64,000 nt of DNA from Corydoras sp. C115 (GCA_019802505.1 JAFMOC010000246.1:213501-277500), one strand, 5' to 3'. Shown: positions 11,556-22,546, numbered from the stretch's first letter. Notes: a model not told the origin generated them from the letters alone. Numbers and translations: made by a program.

Positions 11556-11620
11556 GGGGCGGGGCCTCCACACAGCGCTGACGCAAAGGGGGCGGGGACT
11601 CGGCTCTCCCATCCGATTGG
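11556..11620 (-). promoter_or_regulatory. ugcg: Probable UGCG promoter: CCAAT box and two GC boxes
   Basis: Reading on the minus strand toward the UGCG ATG, there is a CCAAT motif (ATTGG on plus, 11616-11620), then an Sp1-type GC box (11588-11597), then a second GC box (11556-11565), about 130-190 bp upstream of the start codon. The interval 10990-11640 is CpG-rich, unlike its surroundings. No TATA box is evident. A transcription start is inferred, not seen. Confidence 0.5.
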
Positions 11621-11660
11621 CCGATCGTTTTTGAACGCGACACGCGTCTCAAGAATGAAC

Positions 11661-12004
11661 GGTGGATCAGTGCTTTGGCATGTTCTCCTCTCCTCTCCTC
11701 TCCTCTCAGCGCTGGGGAGTTCCAGGTTCGAGTCCCGATTTGGTGGAGTTGGTTGGGTGGAGTTTCCCCATGTTCTCCCCGCGTCCGCGTGGGTTTCCTC
11801 AGGGTTCGCTGGTTTTCCTCCCACAGTCCAAAAACATGGAAAAAGTCAATTGAGCTCTCCAAATTGCCCCATGTAGAGTGTGTCCTGGGTGTATCTGCCC
11901 AGAGCCCGAGACGTTCTCCCCTGGATGGGCATGGGGAACACCCCCCCCCCCCCCCGCGACCCTAATGGAGGATAAAGCGGAAGATAATGAATGAATGAAT
12001 GAAT
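11661..12004 (+). mobile_element. tRNA-derived SINE with internal deletion
   Basis: Lacks the GTGTGAGTGAGTGTGTG block and has an extra TCCTCTCCTC expansion near the head. It lies directly upstream of the UGCG promoter on the opposite strand. Confidence 0.88.
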
Positions 12005-13075
12005 TAACTTGATCCATGTTTTTGGACTGTGGGAGGAAACCGGAGAACCCGGAGGAAACCCACGCGGACATGGGGAGGACATGGAAACTCCACCCAGATG
12101 GGGATTCGAACCGGGAATCCCTAGAGCTGAGATGAGAACATGCAACCACTAAGCCACCGTGCCCTCAAGTTAATTGACTTCTCCAAATTGCCCCATATAG
12201 AGTGTATCTGTGTGGGTGAGTGTGTGTCTAGCGATAGATTGGCGTGCTGTTCTGGGTGTATCTGCCCAGCGCACGAAACGTTCTCCCCTGGATGGGCATG
12301 GGGAACCGTTCTCCCCATGTCCGCGTGGGTTTCCTCTGGGTTGTCCGGTTTCCTCCCACAGTCCACAATCATGGATCAAGGTCAATTGAGTTCTCCAAAT
12401 TGCCCCATATAGAGTGTGTCTGTGTGAGTGAGTGTGTGTCCAGCGATAGGTTGACGCCCTGTCCTGGGTCTATCTGCCCAGCGCCCGAGACGTTCTCCAC
12501 TGGATGAGCATGGGGAACCCCCCTCCCCTGCGACCCTAATAGAGGATAAAGCGGAAGATGATAATGAATAAATGAATGAATTAACTTCATCCATGTTTTT
12601 GGACTGTGGGAGGAAAGCGGAGAACCCCCATGCGGACACGGGGAGGACATGGAAACTCCACCCAGATGGGGATTCGAACCGGGAATCCCTAGAGCTGAGA
12701 GGAGAACATGCCAACCACTAAGCCACCGTGCCCTCGAGTTAATTGAGTTCTCCAAATTGCCCCATATAGAGTGTGCCTGTGAGTGAGTGTGTGTCCAGTG
12801 ATAGATTGGCGTCCTGTCCTGGGTCTATCTGCCCAGCGCCCGAGACGTTCTCCCCTGGATGGGCATGAGGAACCCCCCGCGACCCTAATAGAGGATAAAG
12901 CGGAAGATAATGAATGAATTAATTAATTAATTAACTTGATCCATGTTTTTGGACTGTGGGAGGAAAGCGGAGAACCCGGAGGAAACCCACGCGGACACGG
13001 GGAGGACATGGAAACTCCACCCAGATGGGGATTCGAACCGGGAAACCCCTAGCGCTGAGAGGAGAACGTGCCACC
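12005..13075. mobile_element. Array of 5'-inverted SINE units
   Basis: Inverted heads (minus: 12005-12165, 12583-12735, 12929-13075) are each followed, where complete, by a plus-strand 3' half that starts AGTTAATTGA(G/C)TTCTCCAAAT (12166-12307 plus 12308-12582, and 12736-12928). Head and tail meet at the same breakpoint (GAATTAACTTGATCCATG on one side, CCGTGCCCTC-GAGTTAATTG on the other), so the 345-bp unit is a SINE with its 5' half flipped, repeated in tandem. Confidence 0.85.
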
Positions 13076-13260
13076 CTATTACTATATATAATAATATAAT
13101 ATACTAAACAGTGCACAGCAGTAATACTCATTACGTTTACACACTGCACACATTCTGTATGATTTGCATATTGCACAAAGCGAACACAAGTATATACTGC
13201 TATTGCATACTACACCGGCAAATAAAACATAAACATAAACCAGAGTACATACTAGACAGA

Positions 13261-13285
13261 ATTTACCCCCCCCCCCCCCCCCCCG
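13261..13285 (+). repeat. Poly(C) run
   Basis: About 22 C in a row. The surrounding 13080-13530 is AT-rich with no gene or repeat family that I recognise. Confidence 0.9.
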
Positions 13286-13532
13286 GTGCATATCACATAC
13301 AAGTCCAGGCAACATTACGAGCTATATAGAGCACAACATGTACAGTACACTATGTAAAGTATTCCATACTGCGTGCTAGACGTTTAAAGTATTAATACTA
13401 CATACCAAACAGGAACATACCTGCACAGTGTGTTCGCGTGTGCATTATAATGCAGTTTGCACCAGTACGTTTTTTTTTTTGTTTTTTTTCTTTATTAGAA
13501 GTCAGTATTTTATTGCTTTATTATAACGTTGG

Positions 13533-14108
13533 GCGGCACGGTGGCTTAGTGGTTTAGCACGTTCTCCTCTCAGCACTAGGGATTCCCGGTTCAAATCCCC
13601 ATCTGGGTGGAGTTTCCATGTTCTCCCCGTGTCTGCGTGGGTTTCCTCCGGGTTCTCCGGTTTCCTCCCACAGTCCAAAAACATGGATCAAGGTCAATTG
13701 AGTTCTCCAAATTGCCCCATATAGAGTGTGTCTGTGTGAGTGAGTGTGTGCCCAGTGATGGATTGGCGCCCTGTCCTGGGTGTATCTGCCCAGCGCCCGA
13801 AACGTTCTCCCCTGGATGGGCATGGGGAACCCCCCCATGACCCTAATAGAGGATAAAGCGGAAGATGATGGATGGATTATTATAGTTATTATTTTTATTA
13901 TTATTATTGTTGTTGTTATTATTATTAATGCTAATATTATTGTTGTTATTATTATTAATGCTATTATTATCATTGTTATTTTTATTATTACTATTCTTCT
14001 TATTATTATTATTATTATTGTGGGCCCGAAACGTTCTCCCCTGGATGGGCATGGGGAACCCCCCCACGACCCTAATAGAGGATAAAGTGGAAGATAATGA
14101 ATGAATGA
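13533..14108 (+). mobile_element. SINE with duplicated tail and internal (ATT)n, one TSD pair
   Basis: A full SINE (13533-13878) is followed by a 140-bp ATT/GTT-rich microsatellite and a second copy of the SINE tail (14022-14108, from GGGCCCGAAACGTTCTCCCC). The whole is flanked by ATTATAACGTTGG (13520-13532) and ATTATAATGTTGG (14109-14121). Confidence 0.88.
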
Positions 14109-14121
14109 ATTATAATGTTGG

Positions 14122-14710
14122 CATTATAAAGGGCAATCGTACAATGTCCGAGTATTTTAAGAGTACTAAATTCACCAGACGTGTCGCACAGGACTGTGAT
14201 CTGTACTTCCCCTTTCTCAAAACCATTTTTTTTTTTTATTTCATGGTTTTAAAAAAAGATGCAGCGGGTTTCCGTTCAGTCTGTGGGCCGTGTATTCAGT
14301 ATACACTGTTAGAACAACGATAATAGAACCCGGGAGTTTCAGCCGTTTATCGAACCCGCACCGTTTGTGTATTTCTCTTTAAATCAGGTCGATTAATCAG
14401 CTCCTCAGAAGCGTCGGCGCACGAATCAGACCGCTGTTATGAGTCTGCCGCATGCGATCCTTGTCGGTTGGTAACAGGTTACTGAGAATGAATAAGTAAA
14501 GCCGTTTGATCGGAGCCACTCCTTTGTGAGTCCTAAGGTGTGCTGGGGCAACGCAGGTGACATCATTTCAATGAAACCAATACAGAGTGGCGGCGGCAGG
14601 AATTATTAATGACACGACGCTCTCGCAGCGTACACACCTCCTACAGGTTATGACTAAAGGTACTAACAATGTTCTACAACTCACTTAATCCAGATGTTGA
14701 CTAACATTGC
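14122..14710. other. No gene or named element recognised
   Basis: Mixed-composition sequence with one T run (14227-14237). Frames are short and no splice pair is convincing. Confidence 0.55.
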
Positions 14711-14721
14711 ATCTCTGAAAC

Positions 14722-15079
14722 GGGCGGCACGGTGGCTTAGTGGTCGGCACCTTCGCCTCTCAGCGCTAGGGATTCCCGGTTCGAATCCCCATCTGGGTGG
14801 AGTTTCCATGTTTACCCGTGTCGGCGTGGGTTTCCTCCGGGTTCTCCGCTTTCCTCCCACAGTCCAAAAACATGGATCAAGTCAATTGAGTTCTCCAAAT
14901 TGCCCCATATAGAGTGTGTGTGTGTGTGTGAGTGAGTGTGTGTGTGTCCAGCGATAGATTGGCGCCCTGTCCTGGGTGTATCTGCCCAGCGGCCGAAACG
15001 TTCTCCCGTGGATGGGCATGGGGAACCCCCCCGCAACCCTAATAGAGGATAAAGCGGAAGATAATGGATGGATGGATGG
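14722..15079 (+). mobile_element. tRNA-derived SINE with perfect 11-bp TSD
   Basis: ATCTCTGAAAC at 14711-14721 and 15080-15090. Complete head and GGAT-type tail. Confidence 0.95.
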
Positions 15080-15130
15080 ATCTCTGAAACCATGTGCACA
15101 GGTTTTTACCTCTGCACCCCTCCACAAGAC

Positions 15131-15475
15131 TCATTCATTCATTCATTCATTATCTTCCGGGGGGGGGGGGGTTCCTCATGCCCATCCAGAGGAGAACGTT
15201 TTCGGGCGCTGGGCAGAGACATCCAGGACAGGGCGCCAATCCATCGCTGGACACACACTCACTCGCACAGACACACTCTATATGGGTCAATTTGGAGAAC
15301 TCAATTGAGCTTGATCCATGTTTTTGGACTGTGGGAGGAAACCGGAGAACCCGGAGGAAGCCCACACGGACACGGGAGAGAACATGGTTTGGGATTCGAA
15401 CAGATTGGGATTCGAACCGGGAATCCCTAGCGCTGAGAGGAGAACATGCTTAACCACTAAGCCACCGTGCCGCCA
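15131..15475 (-). mobile_element. tRNA-derived SINE with 12-bp TSD
   Basis: CCTCCACAAGAC (15119-15130) and CCTCTACAAGAC (15476-15487) differ at one base. The tail region has lost TTATCCTCTATTAGG next to the G run. Confidence 0.93.
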
Positions 15476-15487
15476 CCTCTACAAGAC

Positions 15488-16577
15488 CAAAAAAAAAATT
15501 TTTTAAATGCCCCTATGCTTCCTAAACTCAAGTTGAGCAATACAAACCTCGGCCCGATTTAGCGCCTTACTGCACGCCGTACGTTTGCATTCAGCAGGAG
15601 GCCGACAGTGGACAACCGAGGGGCAAACTTCACCTGCTCTGCGCCCCCATGTGGTGGTCGGGGAATATAACAGTAAGGAGGCAGGACACTGGAAAAAGGG
15701 CCACGTGCTGAAAGTGGCAAGAGGGTCGGGTGAACACCGGACGCGGCATCGCAAACCCAACGTCCCCGTGTCCCTTCACCTTTACCTGCGATTAATTATC
15801 GAGGTAAAGAGAAGCAAAAAAGTTTGAGCGGAGTAAAAAAAAAAAAAAAAAAAAAAAAACCACCTCCATCAGCGGAGATCAGATTGCAGAAACAGGACTC
15901 GAAACCCGAACCACCAGCTGATGATGAACGCCGATGGTTCATTTCAAGGCGCTTGAGAAATGTTGGTCTGATAGCATCAGCGGGGTTATGAGGGCGGGGC
16001 GGGGCGGCCAGGCTCATGAGGAACGGATGACACATACTCGACGTTCTATTGTCTGCCGAGCTCAGTTCAAACCCTCGTCCTTTCTTATGAAGTCATTGCT
16101 GATGATGTCATGGCTGAAAGGACGCGTGGGCGTGGGGTGTGCATACACACGTCTATATACACACACAGGGGACAGGGACATGAGACGGGTCCAATGCTGG
16201 TATAACTTCGTTCGCACAACGCAAACGGTCCCAGGTTCGACCCCCCCGTGCGGAGAGCACGGCTTTCTCTCGGTGCAGTCTGCATGTCCTCCCCGTGCCT
16301 GCATGAGTTTTAAGGCATCGGTGTTCCCGGACCCGGGTAAGTGGACGGGTGCCCCCGTCGGACGCGGAGAACGAGGCGAAGATGGAGAAAGAGGAAAACG
16401 ATGACGTCAGAACGAGACGAAAAGGAACAAGGAAATAAAAAAAAAAGCAGAGCGAAGCGGCAAAGAATGCGAGGAACGGCTTCTGACAGCGACGGGACTT
16501 TCTGTTTATCTGGTGGAGGACTCGCAGAACAGAACCGGAACAGCGGACGACGCGCCACCGTTCCGGGGGAAGCACAG

Positions 16578-16613
<36 letters not shown>

Positions 16614-16699
16614 AAAATACTGGTGCTGACGGTTGATGTTTTTGGGACCAGCATCACCGCGGTCATGTACTCCAGGGCCGTTCTGTGTTCCCAGGGTCC
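15488..16699. other. No gene recognised; two long homopolymers
   Basis: Contains an A run (about 15835-15859) and a T run of about 33 (16579-16611). GC-rich parts hold open frames, but these lack splice context or recognisable domains. Confidence 0.55.
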
Positions 16700-17244
16700 C
16701 ATCCATCCATTATCTTCGGCTTTATCCTCTATCAGGGTCGAGCGTGGGGGGGGGGTGTTCCACATGCCCATCCAGGGGGGAACGTCCCAGGCGCTGGGCA
16801 GATACAGCCAGGACAGGACGCCAATCTATCACTGGACACACACCTACTCACACAGACACACACTCTATATGGGGCAATTTGGAGAACTCAATTGACTGGA
16901 TCCATGTTTTTTGGACTGTGGGAGGAAACCGGAGAACCCGGAGGAAACCCAAGCGGACACGGGGGAGAACATGCAAACTCCACCCAGATTGGGATTCGAA
17001 CCGGGAATCCCTAGTGCTGAGAGGAGAACATGCAAAACCACTAAGCCACCAGTTCAGAAGTCTGTAATATTCATTCATTCACTTGATCCATGTTTTTGGA
17101 CTGTGGGAGGAAAACGTAGAACCCGAAGGAAACCCACACAGACACGGGGAGGACATGGAAACTCCACCCAGATGGGGATTCAAACCGGGAATCCCTAGCG
17201 CTGAGAGGAGAACATGCCAAACCACTAAGCCACCGTGCCGCCCC
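16700..17244 (-). mobile_element. SINE dimer: full copy plus internally deleted head copy
   Basis: A full minus SINE (16700-17050) is joined by a spacer, read on its own strand as GAATATTACAGACTTCTGAACT in two parts, to a second head (17067-17244) whose GATCAAGT runs straight into GAATGAATGA, losing the middle. The same spacer joins two plus-strand SINEs at 18041-18062. Possible short TSD CCCAGG(G/A)TC on each side. Confidence 0.85.
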
Positions 17245-17296
17245 AGGATCTATTCTTTTTATTTTTATTAACATCCGTAACCAGCCACATGGCCAT

Positions 17297-17415
17297 GGCA
17301 TGGTGATTGGCATGTTCTCCTCTCAGCGCTGGGGGATCTACGTTGGAAACCCGATCCGGGTGGTGTTTCCATGTCCTCCGTGTGGGTCTCCTCCGGGTTC
17401 CTCTCACGGTCCATA
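17297..17415 (+). mobile_element. Degraded SINE head fragment
   Basis: GGCATGTTCTCCTCTCAGCG through CTCACGGTCCA, with many substitutions. Confidence 0.65.
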
Positions 17416-17696
17416 AGACATCCGATGGCATCGGAACCTGCGAGCCGTGAACGCGGACACGCTCGACGATGCGCCAGCTTTGTGTTCCGCAACATTCTCA
17501 CATGGAGACACCTGGTTACTGTACACAGCCGTCCCCTGGGAGACACGTATCGAGGTTGCCCCTACACAGACATCAACTTACTGAACCCCCCCCCCCCACC
17601 GTGGACGTCATTTAATACCAGCTTCCTCATCCATCAGAATCATAAGAATATAACAGACTGTAGATTCTATAATATATATCTGATATATCAAATATA

Positions 17697-18415
17697 GAGG
17701 AGCATAGTGGTTTAGCATGTTCTCCTCTCAGCACTAGGGATTCCCGGATTGAATCCCCATCTGGGTGGAGTCTCCATGTTCTCCCCGTGTCCGCATGGGT
17801 TTCCTCCGGGTTCTCCGCTTTCCTCCCACAGTCCAAAAAACATGGATCAAGGTCAGTTGAGTTCTCCAAATTGCCCCATATAGAGTGTGTCTGTGTGAGT
17901 GAGTGTGTGTCCAGTGATACGTTGGCGCCCTGTCCTGGGTGTATCTGCCCAGCGCCAGAAACGTTCTCCCCTGGATGGGCATGGGGAACCCCACCCCACG
18001 CGACCCTAATAGAGGATAAAGCGGGAGATAATGAATGAAAGAATATTACAGACTCCTGAACTGGCGGCACGGTGGCTTAGTGGTTTAGCATGTTCTCCTC
18101 TCAGCACTAGGGATTCCCGGTTCGAATCCCAATGTGGTTGGAGTTTGCATGTTCTCCCCGTGTCCGCGTGGGTTTCCTCCGGCTTCTCCGCTTTCCTCCC
18201 ACAGTCCAAAAACCATGGATCAAGTTAATTGAGTTCTCCAAATTGCCCCATATAGAGTGTGTCTGTGTGAGTGAGTGTGTGTCCAGCGATAGATTGGCGC
18301 CCTGTCCTGGGTGTATCTGCCCAGCGCCCAAAACGTTCTCCCCTGGATGGGCATGGGGAACCCCCCCCCCCGCGACCCTAATAGAGGATAAAGCGGGAGA
18401 TAATGAATGAAAAGG
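17697..18415 (+). mobile_element. SINE dimer with linker and one 12-bp TSD pair
   Basis: Two plus-strand SINEs (17697-18040 and 18063-18415) are joined by AGAATATTACAGACTCCTGA ACT. A perfect ATATCAAATATA lies at 17685-17696 and 18416-18427, outside the pair, with no TSD between them. This shows one insertion of a two-SINE unit. Confidence 0.92.
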
Positions 18416-18456
18416 ATATCAAATATATTATGAATTCCGTATTCATAATGCATTAT

Positions 18457-18810
18457 GCGGCACGGTGGCTTAGTGTTTGGCATGTTCTCCTCTCAGCACT
18501 AGGGATTCCTGGTTCGAATCCCCATCTGGGTGGAGTCTCCATGTCCTCCCCGTGTCCAAGTGGGTTTCCTCCAGGTTCTCCGGTTTCCTCCCACAGTCCA
18601 AAAACATGGATCAAGGTCAGTTGAGTTCTCCAAATTGCCCCATATAGAGTGTGTCTGTGTGAGTGAGTGTGTGCCCAGTGATAGATTGGCGTCCTGTCCT
18701 GGGTCTATCTGCCCAGCGCCCGAAATGTTCTCCCCTGGATGGGCATGGGGAACCCCCCCCCCCCCCCCCCCGCGACCCTAATAGAGGATAAAGCGGAAGA
18801 TAATGAATGA
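18457..18810 (+). mobile_element. Reference copy of the abundant tRNA-derived SINE
   Basis: Perfect 12-bp TSD ATAATGCATTAT (18445-18456 and 18811-18822). Family structure, seen here: RNA polymerase III A box TGGCTTAGTG, B box GGTTCGAATCC, a conserved middle (GTGGGTTTCCTCC, CTCCCACAGTCCAAAAACAT, CTCCAAATTGCCCCATATAG), a TGTGTGAGTGAGTG microsatellite-like block, CGCCCGAAATGTTCTCCCCT, a variable poly(C), GACCCTAATAGAGGATAAAG and a TGAATGAA or GGAT tail. Length about 340-355 bp. From memory it resembles Mermaid-type SINEs of otophysan fish. Other copies in this list are compared with this one. Confidence 0.96.
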
Positions 18811-18822
18811 ATAATGCATTAT

Positions 18823-19107
18823 AGTTGCATTCATAACGCTTTATAACCTCCGTCTTAAGACTTTGTTAACATACATGAATGTACACGGACTTTAAAGTCT
18901 GTAAAGAGCTGTGTTTTTAATCTTTTATCATTTCTGAAGCAGTTTAATGAAGCAGCGATTCTAATCTTGTCTTCGTCATCGTCCTTTAGGCGTTTCTGTA
19001 TAGTAAGAGTCCGCCATCTTGTGGTGAAGTTTGGGAAGTGCAGCTTTAGCGAGCGTTCCCTTGAATTTCACATACGACGCTTTTGTCTCAAATAGTTCTT
19101 TTGCAAG
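18823..19107. other. No gene or repeat recognised
   Basis: AT-rich unique sequence between two SINEs. Confidence 0.5.
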
Positions 19108-19453
19108 GGGCGGCACGGTGTCTCAGTGGTTGGCATGTTCTCCTCACAGCGCTGGGGATTCCCGGTTCGAATCCCAATCTGGATGGAGTTTGCCATGTTC
19201 TCCCCGTGTCTGTGTGGCTTTCCTCCGGGTTCTCCGGTTTCCTCCCACAGTCCAAAAACATGGATCAAGGTCAATTGACTTCTCCAAATTGCCCCATATA
19301 GAGTGTGCGTGAGTGAGTGAGTGTGTGTACAGTGATAGATTGGCGTCCTGTCCTGGGTGTATCTGCCCAGCGCCCGAAACGTTCTCCCCTGGATGGGCAT
19401 GGGGAACCCCCCCCCCACGACCCTAATAGAGGAAAGATAATGGATGGATGGAT
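19108..19453 (+). mobile_element. tRNA-derived SINE, full length
   Basis: A box variant TGTCTCAGTGG; tail GGATGGATGGAT. Confidence 0.9.
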
Positions 19454-19517
19454 ATTTCGTTAATATATCCGGTTATAAAGCTGCATTGGAGCTGGAAGGT
19501 TCTGCAGTACACACCCT

Positions 19518-19737
19518 TGAGGCACACCCATCCACCTATTATCTTCCGCTTTATCCTCTATTAGGGTCGCGGGGGGGGGGGGGGGGGGGTCCCATGAGTG
19601 TGTCTGTGTGAGTGAGTATGTGTACAGTGATAGATTGCCCCCCCCTGTCCTGGGTGTATCTGCCCAGCGCCCGAAACGTTCTCCCCTGGATGGGCATGGG
19701 GAACCCCCCTCGGCCCTAGTAGAGGATAAATGGAAGT
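19518..19737. mobile_element. Inverted fusion of two SINE 3' halves
   Basis: A minus-strand tail (19518-19596, ending in a G run) abuts a plus-strand 3' half (19598-19737, from GAGTGTGTCTGTGTGAGTGA), so the poly(G/C) block is the joint. Confidence 0.8.
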
Positions 19738-19852
19738 TTTTTTTTTTTTGTCTGTCCACTGTGGACCACGTGTCTACACTTTTGCCTGACCTGCACTGCG
19801 TCACAAGCTGGTTGTGGGGCATCAGTGCAATATCTCAGCCAGAACTGCCCCC

Positions 19853-20245
19853 GGCGGCACGGTGGCTTAGTGGTTAGCACGTTCGCCTCTCAGCGCTAAG
19901 GGATTCCGGTTCGAATCCCCATCTGGGTGGAGTTTCCATGTTCTCCCCGTGTCTGCGTGGGTTTCCTCCGGGTTCTCCGGTTTCCTCCCACAATCCAAAA
20001 ACATGGATCAAGTTAATTGAGTTCTCCAAATTGCCCCATATAGAGTGTGTTTGAGTGTGTGAGTTTGTGCCCAGCGATGGATTGGCGTCCTGTCCTGGGT
20101 GTATATGCCCAGCGCCCGAGACGTTTCTCCCCGATCTGGGGAACCCCCCTGGATGGGCATGGGGAACCCCCCTGGATGGGCATGGGGAACCCCACCGCGA
20201 CCCTAATAGAGGATAAAGCGGGAGATAATGAATGAATGAATGAAT
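19853..20245 (+). mobile_element. tRNA-derived SINE with 11-bp TSD and expanded 3' block
   Basis: GAACTGCCCCC at 19842-19852 and 20246-20256. The CCTGGATGGGCATGGGGAAC block is repeated in tandem two to three times. Confidence 0.93.
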
Positions 20246-20256
20246 GAACTGCCCCC

Positions 20257-20749
20257 CCCATCTTCATGCTGTCTTGAATGGTTCTGATTGAACCTGATAA
20301 GATTCCTATCAAACTAAAAGGGTGCACATTGCTGGAAAGGACACGAGAGGGCAGCACTCACCCTCGTTCCTCATTCTCTGGACAGGAGGAAGGTCCAGAG
20401 CACATCATGGGTTCAGACACAAGCTTTAAGCCCGGTTCCTGTGTTGAGGGTCAGCTGTTAATCATTTAAATTCGGTCAGCGTGTCCAACGAGCCAACAGA
20501 ACAGTGTTTATAGAACGCTGACTTCAGCAGAACGTCCACCTGACCCATCGTTTTGCCGGACAGGAAATAAATAGAATGTGCGAAGGCGCAAAATGAATAC
20601 CTTGGAGATGAACTAGTGAGCTTTGTGTTTAATTTCAAACACCCCCTCAAAGCCGGGTGCAGCTGCAAAGGGAGATCAGGTTTAGGACAGGAAATTATAA
20701 ACACTTATTATGTAGGTGTGTGTGTGTGTGTGTGTGTGCATACTTTTGT
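20257..20749. other. No gene recognised; (GT)n near the right end
   Basis: Unique-looking sequence; (GT)12 at about 20715-20739. Confidence 0.5.
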
Positions 20750-20763
20750 TCATACAGCATTAT

Positions 20764-21474
20764 TCATCCATCCAACCGCTTTATCCTCTATTAGGGTTGC
20801 CGGGGGGGGGGAGAACGTTTCGGGCGCTGGGCAGATAGACCCAGGACAGGACGCCAATCTATCACTGTACACACACTGACTCACACAGACACACTCTATA
20901 TGGGGCAATTTGGAGAACTCAATTGACCTTGATCCATGTTTTTGGACTGTGGGAGGAAACCGGAGAACCCGGAGGAAACCCACGCTGACACGGTGAGAAC
21001 ATGCAAACTCCACCCTGATGGGGATTCGAACCTGGAACCCTTAGCACTGAGAGGAGAACATGCTAAACCACTGAGCCACCGTGCCGCCCTATATGGGGCA
21101 ATTTTGAGAATTCAATTGACTTGATCCATGTTTTTGGACTGTGGGAGGAAACCGGAGAACCCGGAGGAAGCCCACACGGACACGGGGAGAACATGGAAAC
21201 TCCACCCAGATGGAGATTCGAACCGGGAATTCCTAGCACTGAGAGGAGAACATGCTAAACCACTGAGCCACCGTGCCGCCCTATATGGCGCAATTTAGAG
21301 AATTCAATTGACCTTGATCCATGTTTTTGGACTGTGGGAAGAAACCGGAGAAGCCGGAGGAAACCCACGCTGACACGGGGAGGACATGGAAACTCCACCC
21401 AGATGGGGATTCGAACCGGGAATCCCTAGCACTGAGAGGAGAACATGCTAAACCACTGATCCACCGTGCCGTCC
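20764..21474 (-). mobile_element. SINE trimer: one full copy and two extra heads, one TSD pair
   Basis: On the minus strand two 190-bp head copies precede a full SINE. Each junction reads AAATTG(C/G)(C)CATATA|GGGCGGCACGG in the SINE sense. TCATACAGCATTAT (20750-20763) and TCATACAGCGTTAT (21475-21488) flank the whole and are not present at the inner joints. Confidence 0.9.
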
Positions 21475-21840
21475 TCATACAGCGTTATGTTCATGCAAAA
21501 GCACCTTTTTCCTTCTTTAAAACCTCCAGCCTCCATCAGGTGGAGGTTCAGTCCACATCCAGCTGCCTGAAACCTCAAACTGTGAAGCCTAGAACACACC
21601 CTTCTCATCTGTTCCTCACGTCTGCGAGTTCGGGTCCTCACGCTGGGCCTCTCGCAGCTTTCTCACCGAAAACATTTCACATTTTGCTCCCCCCCCCCTC
21701 CCTCCCTCTAATCCATCTGGACATTTCATCACCAGAAATCTAGGGATTCGCAGAGGTCCTTATTCTGGACATCTGATAGTGTGTGTGTGTGTGTGTTGGG
21801 TGTGATGGGTGGGGGTACAGATGTGGAGCTAGTTTGGTAT

Positions 21841-22546
21841 TCATTCATTCATTCATTATCTTTCGCTTTATCCTCTATTAGGGTCGCGGTGGGGTTCCCC
21901 ATGCCCATCCAGGGGAGAACATTTCGGGCGCTGGGCAGATAGACCCAGGACAGGGCGCCAATCCATCACTGGGCACACACTCACTCACACAGACACACTC
22001 TATATGGGGCAATTTGGAGAACTCAACTGACCTTGATTCATGTTTTTGGACTGTGGGAGGATACCGGAGAACCCGGAGGAAACCCACGTGGACACGGGGA
22101 GAACATGGACACTCCACCCAGATGGGGATTCGAACCGGGAATCCCTAGTGCTGAGAGGAGAACATGCTAAACCACTAAGCCACCGTAAATATAACTTTTC
22201 ATTCATTCGTTCATTATCTCCCGCTTTTCATCCTCTATTAGGGTCGCGGTGGGGTTCCCCATGCCCATCAAGGGGAGAACGTCTCGGGCGCTGGGCAGAT
22301 ACACCCAGGACAGGGCGCCAGTCCATCGCTGGACACACACTCACACACGCACACACACTCTATATGGGGCAATTTGGAGAACTCAATTGACCTTGATCCA
22401 TGTTTTTGGACTGTGGGAGGATACCGGAGAACCCGGAGGAAACCCACGTGGACACGGGGAGAACATGGACACTCCACCCAGATGGGGATTCGAACCGGGA
22501 ATCCCCAGTGCCGAGAGGAGAACATGCCAAACCACTAAGCCGCCCT
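21841..22546 (-). mobile_element. SINE dimer with AAATATAACTTTT linker, perfect 11-bp TSD
   Basis: Two minus-strand SINEs (21841-22187 and 22200-22546) are joined by TAAATATAACTTTTC. TAGTTTGGTAT lies at 21830-21840 and 22547-22557 only. The same linker joins the pair at 30454-31150. Confidence 0.94.

Noticed and set aside
11131..11862. 243-codon minus-strand frame across the UGCG start region
   Set aside because: It is in a different frame from the conserved UGCG exon and starts in a SINE; a shadow of GC-rich sequence.
16341..16895. 184-codon plus-strand frame with basic N-terminus
   Set aside because: It runs through a T33 homopolymer and into a SINE; basic composition reflects purine-rich sequence only.
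18063..18140. A tRNA gene from A and B boxes
   Set aside because: The boxes belong to SINE heads; no tRNA cloverleaf with anticodon stem and 3' acceptor was found.
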